A stretch of DNA of 64,000 nt. Origin: Prochlorococcus sp. AG-355-J23 (GTDB taxonomy: Bacteria; Cyanobacteriota; Cyanobacteriia; PCC-6307; Cyanobiaceae). Location: the NCBI GenBank assembly GCA_003278705.1, contig QCDR01000004.1, positions 27,348 through 91,347 of the forward strand. The letters are read 5' to 3'. Positions within the stretch are counted from its first letter, which is position 1. The number at the start of each line of letters is the position of its first letter. A program made the translations under genes and the position numbers. Below, piece after piece: positions 11,772-24,121 of the stretch. The notes beneath the pieces were generated by a model. That model was not told the origin of the DNA. It did no database searches and saw only the letters and a list, made by a program, of their open reading frames with translations.

Positions 11772-12393
11772 AGTCCATCTGATTTTTTTCGATACCTTCT
11801 CCTAATGTATATCTTGTAAAGCGTCTTACTTTGATATTTTCCCCAATTTTTGCAGCTGCTTGTTTAACAAGATCTTCAACTGTTAGAGAACTATCTTTAA
11901 TGTAGGGTTGTGAAAGCAAGACAAGCTCATTAAGTCTTTTTGCTATTCTCCCTTCAACTATTTTTTCTTTAATTTGTTCTGGTTTTCCAGATAAATCATC
12001 CCTACCCATTTCAATCTGCTTTTCTTTTTCCACAACATCTTCTGGTATTTCATCAATTGATACATACTCAACATTTGGGCATGCTGCTACTTGCATTGAG
12101 ACATCCTTCAACAGAGATTGGAATATATCTCCTCTAGCAACGAAATCAGTTTCACAATTTAACTCTAGTAAAACTCCAACTCTTGATCCAGTATGAATAT
12201 AACTACCAATTGACCCTTCGGCCGCTACTCTTCCCGATTTCTTTTCGGCACTGGCTATACCTTTCTTTCTTAACCATTCCAAAGCTTTGTCTAGATTCCC
12301 TTCAGTTGCGTTAAGTGCTTTTTTGCAGTCCATCATTCCTGCGCCAGTTTTGTCTCTAAGATCTTTTACAAGTTTTGCTGTAATGTTTCCCAT
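11737..12393 (-). CDS. tsf: Elongation factor Ts
   Basis: [19 protein letters not shown] and [11 protein letters not shown] motifs; next to rpsB. Confidence 0.97.
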   Translation of the reverse strand: MGNITAKLVKDLRDKTGAGMMDCKKALNATEGNLDKALEWLRKKGIASAEKKSGRVAAEGSIGSYIHTGSRVGVLLELNCETDFVARGDIFQSLLKDVSMQVAACPNVEYVSIDEIPEDVVEKEKQIEMGRDDLSGKPEQIKEKIVEGRIAKRLNELVLLSQPYIKDSSLTVEDLVKQAAAKIGENIKVRRFTRYTLGEGIEKNQMDFAEEVASMQTN

Positions 12394-12437
12394 TTGAAGT
12401 AATAAAAAATAGTGAATAGTAAGTTTTAAATTTGAAT

Positions 12438-13142
12438 CTAATTTTTTCTTTCGGCATTAGAGCCCTTTCTACCCTCATTTATGGCATCTGCAAGTCTCCC
12501 TAAAATAAGTTGCACAGATCTAACGGCATCATCGTTACAAGGAATTGGGACTTCACACAAATCCGGATCGCAATTTGTATCCAACATTGATACTAGTGAG
12601 ATATCTAATTTTCTAGCTTCTAATACTGCATTAGATTCTCTTCTCTGATCAACCAATACAACTACATCTGGCAATCTTCTCATACCTTTAAGTCCACCTA
12701 AGTATTTTTGCAATCTTTCAAGTTCTCTCCTTAATACTGCAGCTTCTTTTTTAGGCCTCATTGCTATTGAACCACTACTTTCCATTCTTTCTAGATCCTT
12801 TAATCTTTCAATCCTAGCTTTCATTGTTGTCCAATTAGTCAACATCCCTCCAAGCCATCTTTGATTTACATATGCAGCTCCACAGCGTGTAGCTTCCTGA
12901 GCCACTACATCTGATGCTTGTTTTTTTGTACCGACAAATAGGAAACGTTTGCCGCTTTTTGCAGCGTTTCGCGTCCATTTATATGCATTATTCATACACA
13001 ATGCTGTTTTTACGAGATCAATAATATGAACTCCATTTCTCGCACAATATATATACTTAGACATCTTGGGATTCCAACGTCTAGTTTGATGCCCAAAATG
13101 AGCACCAGCTTCCATCATTTCTGATAGTGATACAACTGCCAT
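12438..13142 (-). CDS. rpsB: 30S ribosomal protein S2
   Basis: [19 protein letters not shown] and [11 protein letters not shown] motifs. Confidence 0.98.
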   Translation of the reverse strand: MAVVSLSEMMEAGAHFGHQTRRWNPKMSKYIYCARNGVHIIDLVKTALCMNNAYKWTRNAAKSGKRFLFVGTKKQASDVVAQEATRCGAAYVNQRWLGGMLTNWTTMKARIERLKDLERMESSGSIAMRPKKEAAVLRRELERLQKYLGGLKGMRRLPDVVVLVDQRRESNAVLEARKLDISLVSMLDTNCDPDLCEVPIPCNDDAVRSVQLILGRLADAINEGRKGSNAERKN

Positions 13143-13154
13143 AATTTAAAAAGG

Positions 13155-13218
13155 GTTTCGGGTTAGCCTCCATCTGACGGGGAATTAATATTAATAATTC
13201 ACCCGAAACTGTCAGATG
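13155..13218 (-). promoter_or_regulatory. Candidate rpsB 5' leader with interleaved inverted repeats (pseudoknot topology)
   Basis: gtttcgggt 13155-13163 pairs acccgaaac 13201-13209; catctgac 13171-13178 pairs gtcagatg 13211-13218; order is crossing; ends 13 nt before rpsB ATG. Confidence 0.6.
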
Positions 13219-13271
13219 TGTGAAATTTACTTTAAATATCCTAGCAAGTGATGTGTATTTCTAAAAGTTTT

Positions 13272-14183
13272 TTATCTTGATTTGGTTAACTCTTTAATGT
13301 ATATCATATTTAGAGGGATCCTAAGTATCTCAAGTGCAAGTCTATTTCTTCTTAAATTTACTAGGAATCTTAATAAAGGAAGGATTCTATCAACACTGAT
13401 TAGTCCTCCCAAGCAAAGAATTTGCCAAAGTAAATTATGGAGAGGAGTAAATTGAATCATAAATCTAACCCTTAAATTTGGATGTTTCTTATAAAACACC
13501 AAAGCCATTTTTGCTCTCTCTTTTTCTTGAGCTATTAATGAATCTATTTGTTCGCAATTAAATGGCGGATGCCAATGAAAACCTACTGCATTTGGGCATT
13601 TAATTAATTTTGTCCCAAGTTTTTTTAATCTTTCTCCAAGTTCTAAATCCTCCCAACCGTAAAGACTAAAAGATGTGTCAAATAATCCCACACTTAAAAT
13701 CAATTCTTTTGATATCGCTACATTCCCAGTAGCAAAGTATGCAAAAGAAGTGTCCATTATTTTATGTTTTTCACTCTGAGGATTTAAAAAATTAGATGTA
13801 TTAACTACCGAGCCATAGGTAAAACATTTTTTATCATTTTTTCTCCAAGAGGTAAGTAATTTTTCTACGTGGCAATTTATAAAATTGTCTAAAACAATAA
13901 GATCACTATCAATGAATATAATAATTTCATATTTTGATTTAATTACTCCCAGATTTCTTCCAAGTGCAGGCCCACCATGTTCTTGCTGAAATAGAATAAC
14001 GTGTGGGAGATTAGCTTTGTTTTTATTTATCCATGAGGTTGTGCCATCAGTTGATCCATCATCAACAACTATTACTTCATAATTACTGATATTTGTATTT
14101 AATTTTTGATTCTCAAGCGCAAATAGACATTTCTCTAATATAGGTAATCTATTGTAAGTCGGTATAACAATACTTACATTCAT
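13272..14183 (-). CDS. Family 2 glycosyltransferase
   Basis: VSIVIPTYNRLPILEKCL, VVDDGSTDGT and FIDSDLIV motifs. Confidence 0.9.
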   Translation of the reverse strand: MNVSIVIPTYNRLPILEKCLFALENQKLNTNISNYEVIVVDDGSTDGTTSWINKNKANLPHVILFQQEHGGPALGRNLGVIKSKYEIIIFIDSDLIVLDNFINCHVEKLLTSWRKNDKKCFTYGSVVNTSNFLNPQSEKHKIMDTSFAYFATGNVAISKELILSVGLFDTSFSLYGWEDLELGERLKKLGTKLIKCPNAVGFHWHPPFNCEQIDSLIAQEKERAKMALVFYKKHPNLRVRFMIQFTPLHNLLWQILCLGGLISVDRILPLLRFLVNLRRNRLALEILRIPLNMIYIKELTKSR

Positions 14184-14244
14184 GATTATGTCTTAAATAT
14201 GCATGAAATATTAAACTCCAAAATATAAAAATAAAAGGTATTCC

Positions 14245-14394
14245 CTAATCAGCTGCACCGCCATTATTTACTGTGCCTGTAACGTTTCCACCATCAGGTC
14301 TTCCATCAGATCTTAATTTCCTTTTTTTGAATTTTCTAGCATAGGCTCTATTACGTTCCTGCTTTTCTTTTTTTAGATTCCTTCTCTTAGACAT
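14245..14394 (-). CDS. Small basic hypothetical protein (49 aa)
   Basis: MSKRRNLKKEKQERNRAYARKFKKRKLRSDGRPDGGNVTGTVNNGGAAD; clean ORF below the track length cutoff. Confidence 0.65.
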   Translation of the reverse strand: MSKRRNLKKEKQERNRAYARKFKKRKLRSDGRPDGGNVTGTVNNGGAAD

Positions 14395-14412
14395 AAAATT
14401 TTTAACTTTTAA

Positions 14413-15141
14413 TTATATTAGCTCACTATGAGCACTATATATTTTACCATCTTCCATATTTAATATCCTATCAGCCATATCAGAAATTCTTGGATCATGC
14501 GTCACCATAAGTACAGAACAATTTTGCTCTTTTGCTAGTTTCCTTAAAAGGGTTACTATTTCTCTTCCTGTGACACTATCTAAAGCAGAAGTAGGCTCAT
14601 CAGCTAATAAAAGTTTTGGATTGGCAGATAAAGCTCGAGCAATTGCTACTCTCTGTTTCTGCCCACCAGATAGGTCATTTGGCAACTTTTTATGATGTTC
14701 TTCTAATCCTACTGCTGACAACCAATTCCGTGCTATTTCACGTCTTTGCAAATATGTTAAACCTTTTATTAAATCGGCGCCCATCTGGACATTTTGTTCT
14801 GCTGTTAAACATCTCAGAAGATTGTGACCTTGAAAAATCATTCCAATACTTCTTCTAAGAATCTGACGAGTTTTCCTTGATGCTCCATTTAACTGATTAT
14901 TTAATACAATTAAATCTCCACTTTGACAGGTTCTCAAGGCACCAATTAATGTTAAAAGAGTCGTTTTACCACATCCAGAAGGTCCTTTCAAAAGAACCAA
15001 CTCTCCTTTATCAATATTTAAATTAACGTCATTAAGAACTTGTTTTTTATTCTCATTTTTTCCATAAAAGTGACTCAAATTATTTATTGAGACTGTTTTA
15101 AGGTTTTTATTATTATTTTTTGATTTATTAGCTTTAACCAT
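14413..15141 (-). CDS. devA: ABC transporter ATP-binding protein, DevA family
   Basis: GPSGCGKTTLL, LSGGQKQRVAIARAL, DEPTSALD; operon with DevC- and DevB-like genes. Confidence 0.88.
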   Translation of the reverse strand: MVKANKSKNNNKNLKTVSINNLSHFYGKNENKKQVLNDVNLNIDKGELVLLKGPSGCGKTTLLTLIGALRTCQSGDLIVLNNQLNGASRKTRQILRRSIGMIFQGHNLLRCLTAEQNVQMGADLIKGLTYLQRREIARNWLSAVGLEEHHKKLPNDLSGGQKQRVAIARALSANPKLLLADEPTSALDSVTGREIVTLLRKLAKEQNCSVLMVTHDPRISDMADRILNMEDGKIYSAHSELI

Positions 15142-15154
15142 TTATATTCAATTG

Positions 15155-16327
15155 TTAAAAAATTTCGGCAGGATCAGCGTCAACTAATTTACGCATCGCA
15201 ACAGCCGCGGACCCCATACACATAACTAAAACTAATAAGAAAATTAAAATAGTTTTGTCTGCGTCCATTATTATTGGGAGCTTAGTAGAATTTCTTATAA
15301 CTGAGTAAAGTATTTGACCAGAAAAATAAGCAGGTAAATAACCAAACAATGCCAACAAAAACCCCTCTCTAGCTACAACAAAGAAAAGGGACTTAAGTCT
15401 ATACCCCATTGCCAATAAGGTGGCGTACTCTGGGAGGTGATCTGTAACATCACTATAAAGAATTTGATAAACAACCACACACCCTACAACGAAACCCATC
15501 AATGCTCCCAAACTAAATATAAAACCTATTGCAGTACTATTTTTCCAATAATTCTTCTCAAATTCTATAAATTGATTTTTTGTAAGAACCCTAACATCAT
15601 TTGGGAGTGAGTTATTTAATATCCTTGAAATCAATTCAGGATCAGATCCTTTTTTTAGCTTTACCAAACCAATTTCTATACTGCCAGGAGGATTAGCAGG
15701 AAAAAGTCTTAAGAAGGTTTCTCTACTAGTTATCAAATTACCATCTGCGCCAAAAGATGGTCCCAACTCCACAAGCCCCTCAACAATTACTCTTTTACCA
15801 GCAACCTCAGTCTCAACTTTTTTTTCAGATAAGAACCATTCTTCAATCGGTCCAAATTCAGGTCTAGATAGTTTGTCAAAAAGAACTCTTGATGGATTTC
15901 TCAATTTATAAGCTTTATTTGAGAATCCATCATCTAAAAGAAGTGAATCGGAGGGATTAAAACCTAATGCAAGTATTGATCTAGTTTTAAGATTCTCGGG
16001 ATTTCTCCAAAGTAAATAATTTAGATTAACGGGAGCAGTTTTTTCAACATCCTCTACTGCGAGAGTTTGAATTAATCTTCTTTTTGGAAATCCACTCATG
16101 CTTATAGAACTTTTTGATCTGGGACTTATCAAAACAAGATCTGCATCTAGAAGTTTATGAATAGTTACGCTCGTGTCAAATAATCCATCTCTAAAACCTA
16201 ATTGCATAAACATCAAAATCCCTGCAAAACTGATTCCAGCTATGGCAACTGCTAACCTTAATGGTTGCCTAGTTAATAGCAACCAAGCTAATGGTATTTT
16301 TCTAAATTTTAAAAAAGAAAAATTCAT
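15155..16327 (-). CDS. devC: ABC transporter permease, DevC family
   Basis: N-terminal TM with PLRLAVAIAGISFAGILMFMQLGFRDGLFD, typical of DevC-like permeases. Confidence 0.88.
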   Translation of the reverse strand: MNFSFLKFRKIPLAWLLLTRQPLRLAVAIAGISFAGILMFMQLGFRDGLFDTSVTIHKLLDADLVLISPRSKSSISMSGFPKRRLIQTLAVEDVEKTAPVNLNYLLWRNPENLKTRSILALGFNPSDSLLLDDGFSNKAYKLRNPSRVLFDKLSRPEFGPIEEWFLSEKKVETEVAGKRVIVEGLVELGPSFGADGNLITSRETFLRLFPANPPGSIEIGLVKLKKGSDPELISRILNNSLPNDVRVLTKNQFIEFEKNYWKNSTAIGFIFSLGALMGFVVGCVVVYQILYSDVTDHLPEYATLLAMGYRLKSLFFVVAREGFLLALFGYLPAYFSGQILYSVIRNSTKLPIIMDADKTILIFLLVLVMCMGSAAVAMRKLVDADPAEIF

Positions 16328-17240
16328 TAGGGAATAAATTTTGCAATCACTTTCATTCCTGCATAGTTTTGAACGATATCTATAGAATCTTTATCTAGTT
16401 TTACTAGTACCTCGATAATTCGTGAATCAGCATCCCCTGTTGGATCAGTCGATAGAACTTTTCTTTGTTTTACCTGAGGACTAATCCTAATCACTTTTCC
16501 CTTGAGTTTTTTTTGGAAACCGCCATTCTCACTGCTCAATTCAACATTCTGAGAGATAAAAACCCTATCGATGTCAGATTCATAAACCTCTATCAAAGCT
16601 TCCATTTTTTGACTAGAACCAATATCCAAAATCCCTTCATTTTGTGACCTTTCTCCAACTCTCGTGTTTATCCCAAGGATAAAACCATCGATTGGACTCC
16701 TTAGTTTTGAATTAAATAGATCTATTTTGATATTTTTTTGATCTCCGATAAGATTTATTTTCTGTTTTTGCAATTTTAATAATTCATCTTTTCTCTGCGA
16801 AAACTCTACAAAAGAATATACATCTTTGTTCAAAGCCAACTCATACCTTTGAATTTGATCTTTCTTTAGGATGATTTCTTCGTTAATAGTATTAATTAGA
16901 TTTTCATTTCTTTCAAGATCAGCGATTAATTTTTCTACATTTTCAAAGATTGCGAGGATATCACCTTTTTTTACGAAATCCCCTTCATTTACTAATATTT
17001 CGACAATTCGGGGGGAAGAGCCAAACTGACTTATTGGAGCTGCCAATTGTCTAATCTCTCCTGAAGGAGAAAGTTGACCAAGTGCGGCAACGGCTGTAAT
17101 AGGAGGGATGAAACCTGAAGTTATTTCCTCTTTAAATTTTGAAGTAGATTTATTATTTCCAGAACAGGAAATAACACCAAGAGATATTGGTGTAAATAAT
17201 AAAAAGTAAATAAATAAATTTTTTAATTTTTTTAATTTCA

Positions 17241-17241
<1 letters not shown>
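16327..17241 (-). CDS. devB: HlyD-type membrane-fusion protein, DevB family
   Basis: Lipoprotein-like signal, VAALGQLSPSGEI, coiled coil and LRSPIDGFIL; adjacent to devC. Confidence 0.85.
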
Positions 17242-17990
<749 letters not shown>

Positions 17991-18007
17991 TTAAAAAGAG
18001 AACCGAA

Positions 18008-19255
18008 ATGAAAGTAGGAGATGTTAACTACTACACCCATTCAAGCAAAACTAGATGTGTGTTTGTGGACAATAAAGAATTGCCGCTTGTAAGCATTGAT
18101 ATTTGGTGCAAAGCAGGTTCTTCATTTGAGGATGTTGATAAAAATGGCACTGCTCATTTTCTAGAACATATGATTTTTAAAGGATCTAACAAAATAATGC
18201 CAGGAGAGTTTGACCATAAAATTGAATCACTAGGCGGATTAAGTAACGCTTCAACTGGTTATGATGATGTACATTACCATGTCTTAGTTCCACCCAATAA
18301 CTTTAAAGAATCACTTGCTCTTTTGACAAATATTGTCGTTGCTCCAGATTTTAATCCTGATGAATTTATAAAAGAAAAAGGGGTAGTTATTGATGAAATA
18401 AAACAACAAAATGATCAACCTGAAGAGAGACTATTCAATTATTTTTTGAAAAGGGTTTGGTCAAGTCCTAATTATGCCAATTCGATCTTGGGAACTGAAC
18501 ATAGTATTAAAAACTTAGAGATAAATGACCTTGTAAAATTCCATAGCAAACATTACACTACCGAAAAAATTTGTATTGCAATTGCGGGGAATCTCTCCAA
18601 AGAAATTTATAAAATTTTTGAAAAAAGTGATCTGTCTGGCATAAAAGAAAGTCCAAATTTAATAAATCCAAAAAATAAACCTTCCCTAAAAATAAGGAAT
18701 GGTAGAGAATCAGTTAAGTTTGATAATTTAGAGTTTTCAAGAATATTTATGGCTTGGTTTATCCCAAACCTAAATGATCAAAAAAATATTATTGGACTTG
18801 AGATATTAGCATCCATACTCTCTGTTGGAAGAAACAGCAGATTAGTTAAAATTTTAAAAGAAGATAGTAATCTTGTTGAATCAGTATATGTAGATGTAAA
18901 TGCTGGAGAATTAGGAGGATTATTTATAATGGAAGCAAGTTGTGAGTCCAAAGATATTGATTTAGTAGAAAAGCAAATTAATAAAACAATATATGAGATC
19001 TCAAATTGTAAAGCACTGGCTTTGGATGAAATAAAAAAAGCAATAAATATTGTTAAAAGTAATTATATCTTTAATTTAGAGACATCTACACAACTCTCTT
19101 CATTTTTTGGGAATGAACTTCTTTGGGGGAGAAAATCTTCAATAAATAACTTAGAGAGTCATTTAAAATATTGGAATGACTTAGATAACTTCAAAGAGAT
19201 CACAGAATATATCCGTGGTGAGAAATTTACATTAGTTGCATCCCCTAGTAAATGA
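18008..19255 (+). CDS. M16 family zinc peptidase (insulinase-like)
   Basis: GTAHFLEHMIFKGSNK (HxxEH) plus paired downstream paralog. Confidence 0.92.
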   Translation: MKVGDVNYYTHSSKTRCVFVDNKELPLVSIDIWCKAGSSFEDVDKNGTAHFLEHMIFKGSNKIMPGEFDHKIESLGGLSNASTGYDDVHYHVLVPPNNFKESLALLTNIVVAPDFNPDEFIKEKGVVIDEIKQQNDQPEERLFNYFLKRVWSSPNYANSILGTEHSIKNLEINDLVKFHSKHYTTEKICIAIAGNLSKEIYKIFEKSDLSGIKESPNLINPKNKPSLKIRNGRESVKFDNLEFSRIFMAWFIPNLNDQKNIIGLEILASILSVGRNSRLVKILKEDSNLVESVYVDVNAGELGGLFIMEASCESKDIDLVEKQINKTIYEISNCKALALDEIKKAINIVKSNYIFNLETSTQLSSFFGNELLWGRKSSINNLESHLKYWNDLDNFKEITEYIRGEKFTLVASPSK

Positions 19256-20469
19256 TAAAAAGATATTTTTTAAATAATAAAAAAAGAAATTTTTCAACTG
19301 CTTCAATTTGGATTAAAGGGGGGAGTGATATGGATAGTACTGGCAAAAAAGGGATAAACAAGATCCTTTGTTCATTACTTACCAGAGGATGTGAAGGTTT
19401 TAACAATTTCACTCTCTCTGAATACATTGAGTCCTATGGAGCAGAATTAAATCAAGAAATATTTGAAGATGGCATTTCAATAAGTATTAAATCCCTAAAT
19501 GAACATTTCAGCAAATTATCCCCTTTATTAGACTTAATAATTAATAAGCCAATCCTCTCGGAAACTGAATTTAAAAAAGTAAAAAAATCTTCTATTGATC
19601 AAATTAAAAAAGATAAAGAGAATCCGTTCAATATATGTTTTGAAAAATGGAGAAAAATTGTTTACTCAAATCATCCTTATGCTTTTAACACAATAGGCAA
19701 TGTCAATGATGTCACAAAGATTACCTATGAAGATGTTTTACTTGAGTTTAAAAATTTAAAAAATAGAGAAAAGTATTTAATTTCAAATAATCCCGAAATA
19801 AATGGAGAAAATTTTGGAACATTTGAAAAAAAAATATTAAAAGAAAAATCAGATCATTTAAATCATAATTTAAATACTACGAATAGATTTGATTACATTA
19901 ATAATGATTCAAATCAAACAATAATAATGATGGGGGACCAAACTTGCTCGCGAAGGAGTAGTGAATATTTTCCTCTTAAGGTTTTAGAGTCATATTTATC
20001 TTATGGAATGAGCGCTGCTTTATTTAAACTTTTTAGAGAAAAACATGGTATCACTTACGATTTAGGTGTTTATTATCCTATCAGGAGTGGAAATGCCCCA
20101 TTTTTAATTTATTTATCCGTATCTAATGATCAAGCACTTTTTGCTTTTGAACTTTTATCAACACTATGGAAAAATTTACTTTTAAATCCGTTGACTGATG
20201 CTGAAATATTTCTAGCAAAAGAAAAACTAAAAGGTTCTTTTTTATTAGGAAATCAATCACTAGATGAAATTTTACAGAGAACGATACAGTTAGTTAGTTA
20301 TGGAATTTCACCAATTTCTGAGAACGATTTAAATTCAAAAATAGAGGAAATTTCTTCGTTAGATATTTTGAAATTAACTAGTAAGTATTTTTCAAAACCT
20401 TTTCTGAGTATTTCTGGAAATAAAAATATATGTTTAGAAATTTCTAATAGGTGGAAGAAAAACTTTTAG
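19252..20469 (+). CDS. M16 family peptidase, second subunit
   Basis: Overlaps the upstream M16 gene by 4 nt; M16 fold features but no intact HxxEH. Confidence 0.85.
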   Translation: MIKRYFLNNKKRNFSTASIWIKGGSDMDSTGKKGINKILCSLLTRGCEGFNNFTLSEYIESYGAELNQEIFEDGISISIKSLNEHFSKLSPLLDLIINKPILSETEFKKVKKSSIDQIKKDKENPFNICFEKWRKIVYSNHPYAFNTIGNVNDVTKITYEDVLLEFKNLKNREKYLISNNPEINGENFGTFEKKILKEKSDHLNHNLNTTNRFDYINNDSNQTIIMMGDQTCSRRSSEYFPLKVLESYLSYGMSAALFKLFREKHGITYDLGVYYPIRSGNAPFLIYLSVSNDQALFAFELLSTLWKNLLLNPLTDAEIFLAKEKLKGSFLLGNQSLDEILQRTIQLVSYGISPISENDLNSKIEEISSLDILKLTSKYFSKPFLSISGNKNICLEISNRWKKNF

Positions 20470-20470
20470 A

Positions 20471-20680
20471 TTAGTTTTTTTCAATCTTATCAATATCTAT
20501 TAAAAACGAACCTCTCCTAAACTTTACTTCAACAGTATCTGGAGATTTAATTGAAAGGATTTCCCCAATTTCATCAATTGCCACTAGATCAGGTGGTCTT
20601 AACATCGGCATATTATCAGAAGTCTTCAAGTAAGAGATTGGCGCAATCAACTTAACCTTATCGTTGATCTCAAATTTCAT
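20471..20680 (-). CDS. SipA-like / DUF3148 small regulatory protein
   Basis: DKVKLIAPISYLKTSDNMPMLRPPDLV...RRGSFLIDIDKIE resembles cyanobacterial DUF3148 (SipA). Confidence 0.7.
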   Translation of the reverse strand: MKFEINDKVKLIAPISYLKTSDNMPMLRPPDLVAIDEIGEILSIKSPDTVEVKFRRGSFLIDIDKIEKN

Positions 20681-20769
20681 TTATAAATTAGATACATTAA
20701 AAAGTAGTATAAGCATAAAGTTAAAGAAAATATCAACGAAATGCACTGATTCAGTCTAGAATCCTAGAA

Positions 20770-22701
20770 TTGACTTTCTACAAATTAATGAATCAAAAAT
20801 TTAAAACATTAATTTTATGGGCTTTACCTATACTTTTAGTAATAGCACTTTCCTACCAATTTTTATCTTCAAGCAACGTTGACTCGCTTAAATCTAATGG
20901 CACTACTGTTGCACCAAGAAATTCAGCGGTAGCAAGAGTTAGTTACGGCAGATTTTTAGATTACATTAATTCGGGAAGAGTTACATCCGTTGATATTTTT
21001 GAGGGAGGCAGAAATGCAGTTATAGAGACAATAGATTCGGATTTAGATAATAAAGTACAAAGGTTGCGAGTAGATCTTCCAGGCGTAACACCAGAACTTA
21101 TAAATATTTTAAAAAATGAGGGAATTAGTTTTGATGTTCATCCAATAAAAACAGCTCCTCCTGCATTGGGAATTTTAGGTAATTTACTCTTCCCGGCTAT
21201 TTTAATTGGAGGTTTAATTTTGTTAGCGAGGAGGTCAAATGGAATGCCTGGAGGTCCTGGCCAAGCAATGCAGTTTGGAAAAACTAAAGCAAGATTTGCA
21301 ATGGAAGCTGAAACAGGAGTGGTATTCGATGATGTTGCAGGCGTTAATGAAGCTAAACAGGATTTGCAAGAAGTTGTCACTTTCCTGAAAAAACCAGAAA
21401 AATTTACTTCTGTAGGAGCAAGAATTCCCAAAGGTGTTCTATTGGTAGGACCTCCTGGTACTGGTAAAACCCTTCTAGCTAAAGCAATTGCAGGTGAAGC
21501 TGGTGTACCATTTTTCTCATTATCAGGTTCTGAATTTGTTGAAATGTTTGTAGGTGTTGGCGCTAGTAGGGTTAGAGACCTTTTCAAAAGAGCTAAAGAG
21601 AATAGTCCCTGTTTAATTTTTATTGATGAAATCGATGCAGTCGGACGGCAAAGAGGTGCAGGCATTGGTGGAGGTAATGATGAGAGAGAACAAACTCTCA
21701 ATCAATTACTTACTGAAATGGATGGTTTCGAAGGTAATAGTGGCATAATAATAATTGCAGCTACAAACAGGCCCGATGTTCTAGACTCAGCGCTAATGAG
21801 ACCAGGCAGATTTGATAGACAGGTAACTGTAGATGCACCTGATATCAAGGGCAGACTATCTATATTGGAAGTGCATGCAAGGAATAAGAAACTTCAAGAG
21901 GATTTAACGCTTGAAAGCATTGCGAGAAGAACACCAGGTTTTACTGGAGCAGATTTAGCAAATTTATTAAATGAGGCTGCTATATTAACTGCTAGAAGGA
22001 GAAAAGACTCTATAAGTATTTCAGAAATTGATGACTCTGTAGATAGGATTGTCGCAGGAATGGAAGGTTCTCCATTAACAGATGGTAGAAGCAAGAGATT
22101 AATTGCTTATCATGAAGTTGGCCATGCTCTCATAGGTTCACTTGTCAAAGCCCATGATCCCGTTCAAAAAGTGACCGTAATTCCAAGAGGTCAAGCTAAG
22201 GGATTAACTTGGTTTACCCCAGATGATGAACAAACCCTTGTTAGCAGGGCGCAATTAAAAGCTAGGATAATGGGTGCTTTAGGAGGAAGAGCTGCTGAAG
22301 ATGTAGTATTTGGAGAAGGTGAGATTACAACAGGAGCTGGAGGTGATTTCCAACAAGTTGCTTCAATGGCACGCCAAATGGTTACTAGATTTGGAATGAG
22401 TAATTTAGGTCCTATAGCTTTAGAAAGTGGTAATCAAGAAGTATTTGTTGGTAGAGATTTAATGACTAGAAGTGAAGTTTCTGATTCAATCTCTAAACAA
22501 ATAGATGAAAGTGTAAGAATAATGGTCAAAGAATGTTATAAAGAAACTTACGATATAGTAAGCAAAAATAGAGAAGCTATGGATAAGATAGTTGACCTAT
22601 TAATCGAAAAAGAAACATTAGATGGTGATGAATTTGTAAGTATTCTCTCCAAATTCACCAAAATTCCTGAGAAAGAGAGAACGCCTCAATTATTAAGCTA
22701 A
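20770..22701 (+). CDS. ftsH: ATP-dependent zinc metalloprotease FtsH
   Basis: [21 protein letters not shown] region and HEVGH motif. Confidence 0.97.
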   Translation: MTFYKLMNQKFKTLILWALPILLVIALSYQFLSSSNVDSLKSNGTTVAPRNSAVARVSYGRFLDYINSGRVTSVDIFEGGRNAVIETIDSDLDNKVQRLRVDLPGVTPELINILKNEGISFDVHPIKTAPPALGILGNLLFPAILIGGLILLARRSNGMPGGPGQAMQFGKTKARFAMEAETGVVFDDVAGVNEAKQDLQEVVTFLKKPEKFTSVGARIPKGVLLVGPPGTGKTLLAKAIAGEAGVPFFSLSGSEFVEMFVGVGASRVRDLFKRAKENSPCLIFIDEIDAVGRQRGAGIGGGNDEREQTLNQLLTEMDGFEGNSGIIIIAATNRPDVLDSALMRPGRFDRQVTVDAPDIKGRLSILEVHARNKKLQEDLTLESIARRTPGFTGADLANLLNEAAILTARRRKDSISISEIDDSVDRIVAGMEGSPLTDGRSKRLIAYHEVGHALIGSLVKAHDPVQKVTVIPRGQAKGLTWFTPDDEQTLVSRAQLKARIMGALGGRAAEDVVFGEGEITTGAGGDFQQVASMARQMVTRFGMSNLGPIALESGNQEVFVGRDLMTRSEVSDSISKQIDESVRIMVKECYKETYDIVSKNREAMDKIVDLLIEKETLDGDEFVSILSKFTKIPEKERTPQLLS

Positions 22702-23285
22702 ACTTTTATTGGTTTTTTATCTAACACCATATCAATTAAACCGTACTCAACAGCTTCGTTTGGGGACATATAAAAATCTCTATCAGTATCTTCTTTAATA
22801 GTGTCATAATCCTTTCCAGTTCTTTCTGATAATTCAGTATTTAGTCGTTCTTTTAAGAACAAAATTTCATCTGCTTGAATTCTAATATCGCTGGCTTGCC
22901 CTCTAGCACCTCCTAGTGGTTGATGAATCATTATTCTTGAATGTCTAAGGCTGCTTCTTTTACCTTTAGTACCTGCCGCAAGCAAAAATGCACCCATACT
23001 AGCTGCTAAGCCAACACAAACTGTATGAATGTCAGGCTTTACATGTTGCATTGTGTCAAAGATACCCAATCCGTCATATACGGATCCGCCAGGCGAATTT
23101 ATGTACATATAAATGTCCTTATCTGGATCCTCTGCCTCGAGGAACAATAATTGAGCAACAATTCTATTAGCAGTTTCACTAGTAACTTGTTCTCCCAAAA
23201 AGATTATTCTCTCTCTTAATAGTCTCGAATAAATATCAAAGACTCTTTCACTACCGCCCGATTCTTCTAAAACTAAAGGGATCAT
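22698..23285 (-). CDS. clpP: ATP-dependent Clp protease proteolytic subunit
   Basis: [22 protein letters not shown] (Ser), [10 protein letters not shown] (His), [10 protein letters not shown] (Asp). Confidence 0.96.
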   Translation of the reverse strand: MIPLVLEESGGSERVFDIYSRLLRERIIFLGEQVTSETANRIVAQLLFLEAEDPDKDIYMYINSPGGSVYDGLGIFDTMQHVKPDIHTVCVGLAASMGAFLLAAGTKGKRSSLRHSRIMIHQPLGGARGQASDIRIQADEILFLKERLNTELSERTGKDYDTIKEDTDRDFYMSPNEAVEYGLIDMVLDKKPIKV

Positions 23286-23320
23286 AATAATATTTATCTG
23301 TTTATTAGATATTAACGATA

Positions 23321-23977
23321 TTGAGTCAACATACGCTAACCTTATTAAGGTTTACATATAAAAAATTGAAAGAAAAATTGACTGTTTCAGATAGCAAAAA
23401 GTTATTTCATGAAAAATTTCCTTACGTCATTCCAGGTTTATATAAAAAAATTGTTGATGAAATGCTTGTCGAACTTAATCTTTTGAACCATCAAAATGAA
23501 TTTACTCAAGATTATCTCTTTTGTGTCGGCCTCACCGAAACATACAAAGAATTAATGAAAGGATATCAACCTGAGAAACACTTAGATCTACTTTTTGAAT
23601 CTTTATGCAGATCTACAAATTTTGAGGCCAAGGAAATTAATGAAATATCTAAAAAGTCTCAAAAAGAATTAAAGGATAAAACATCTAAAGATATTTTAAA
23701 ATTATTAGTAGAAAAAAGTAATTCTAAACTTTATCCTTCAAGGATTTTGAACTTAGGGATATATATATTAATTTCAAACTCTCAAGATTTCAAAGAGAGC
23801 AATGAATCAGATAAAAATAAGATGACCTCTGATATTTTTGAGAAGTTAAGCTTATCTGCTAATAAGGCAGAAAAAGATATTGGAATCTACAAAAGCAGCA
23901 TATCAAAAATGGAACAAGCAAAAGAATTAATTGAAGAGCTCAGAATTAAGGATAAGAAAAAAAACCAAAAAAAATAA
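23321..23977 (+). CDS. thf1: Psb29/Thf1 thylakoid biogenesis protein
   Basis: [30 protein letters not shown] and [16 protein letters not shown] start. Confidence 0.9.
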   Translation: MSQHTLTLLRFTYKKLKEKLTVSDSKKLFHEKFPYVIPGLYKKIVDEMLVELNLLNHQNEFTQDYLFCVGLTETYKELMKGYQPEKHLDLLFESLCRSTNFEAKEINEISKKSQKELKDKTSKDILKLLVEKSNSKLYPSRILNLGIYILISNSQDFKESNESDKNKMTSDIFEKLSLSANKAEKDIGIYKSSISKMEQAKELIEELRIKDKKKNQKK

Positions 23978-23980
23978 TAA

Positions 23981-24121
23981 CTATTTTTTTAATCTTTTTT
24001 TATCTTTCCAAGAGACATAGGATATATAAATTACAGCTAATGTTATGAATATGAGCAAAACAAACGATGTTAAGATAAGAAATTTACTTAAATAGACTTC
24101 ATAAGTTAAAAATGAAATCAT
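23981..24121 (-). CDS. Small single-TM protein, coupled to petN
   Basis: [50 protein letters not shown] overlap with petN stop. Confidence 0.6.

Noticed and set aside
21138-21701. Long 187-aa minus-strand ORF
   Set aside because: Antisense to the ftsH AAA domain; composition is that of a shadow ORF
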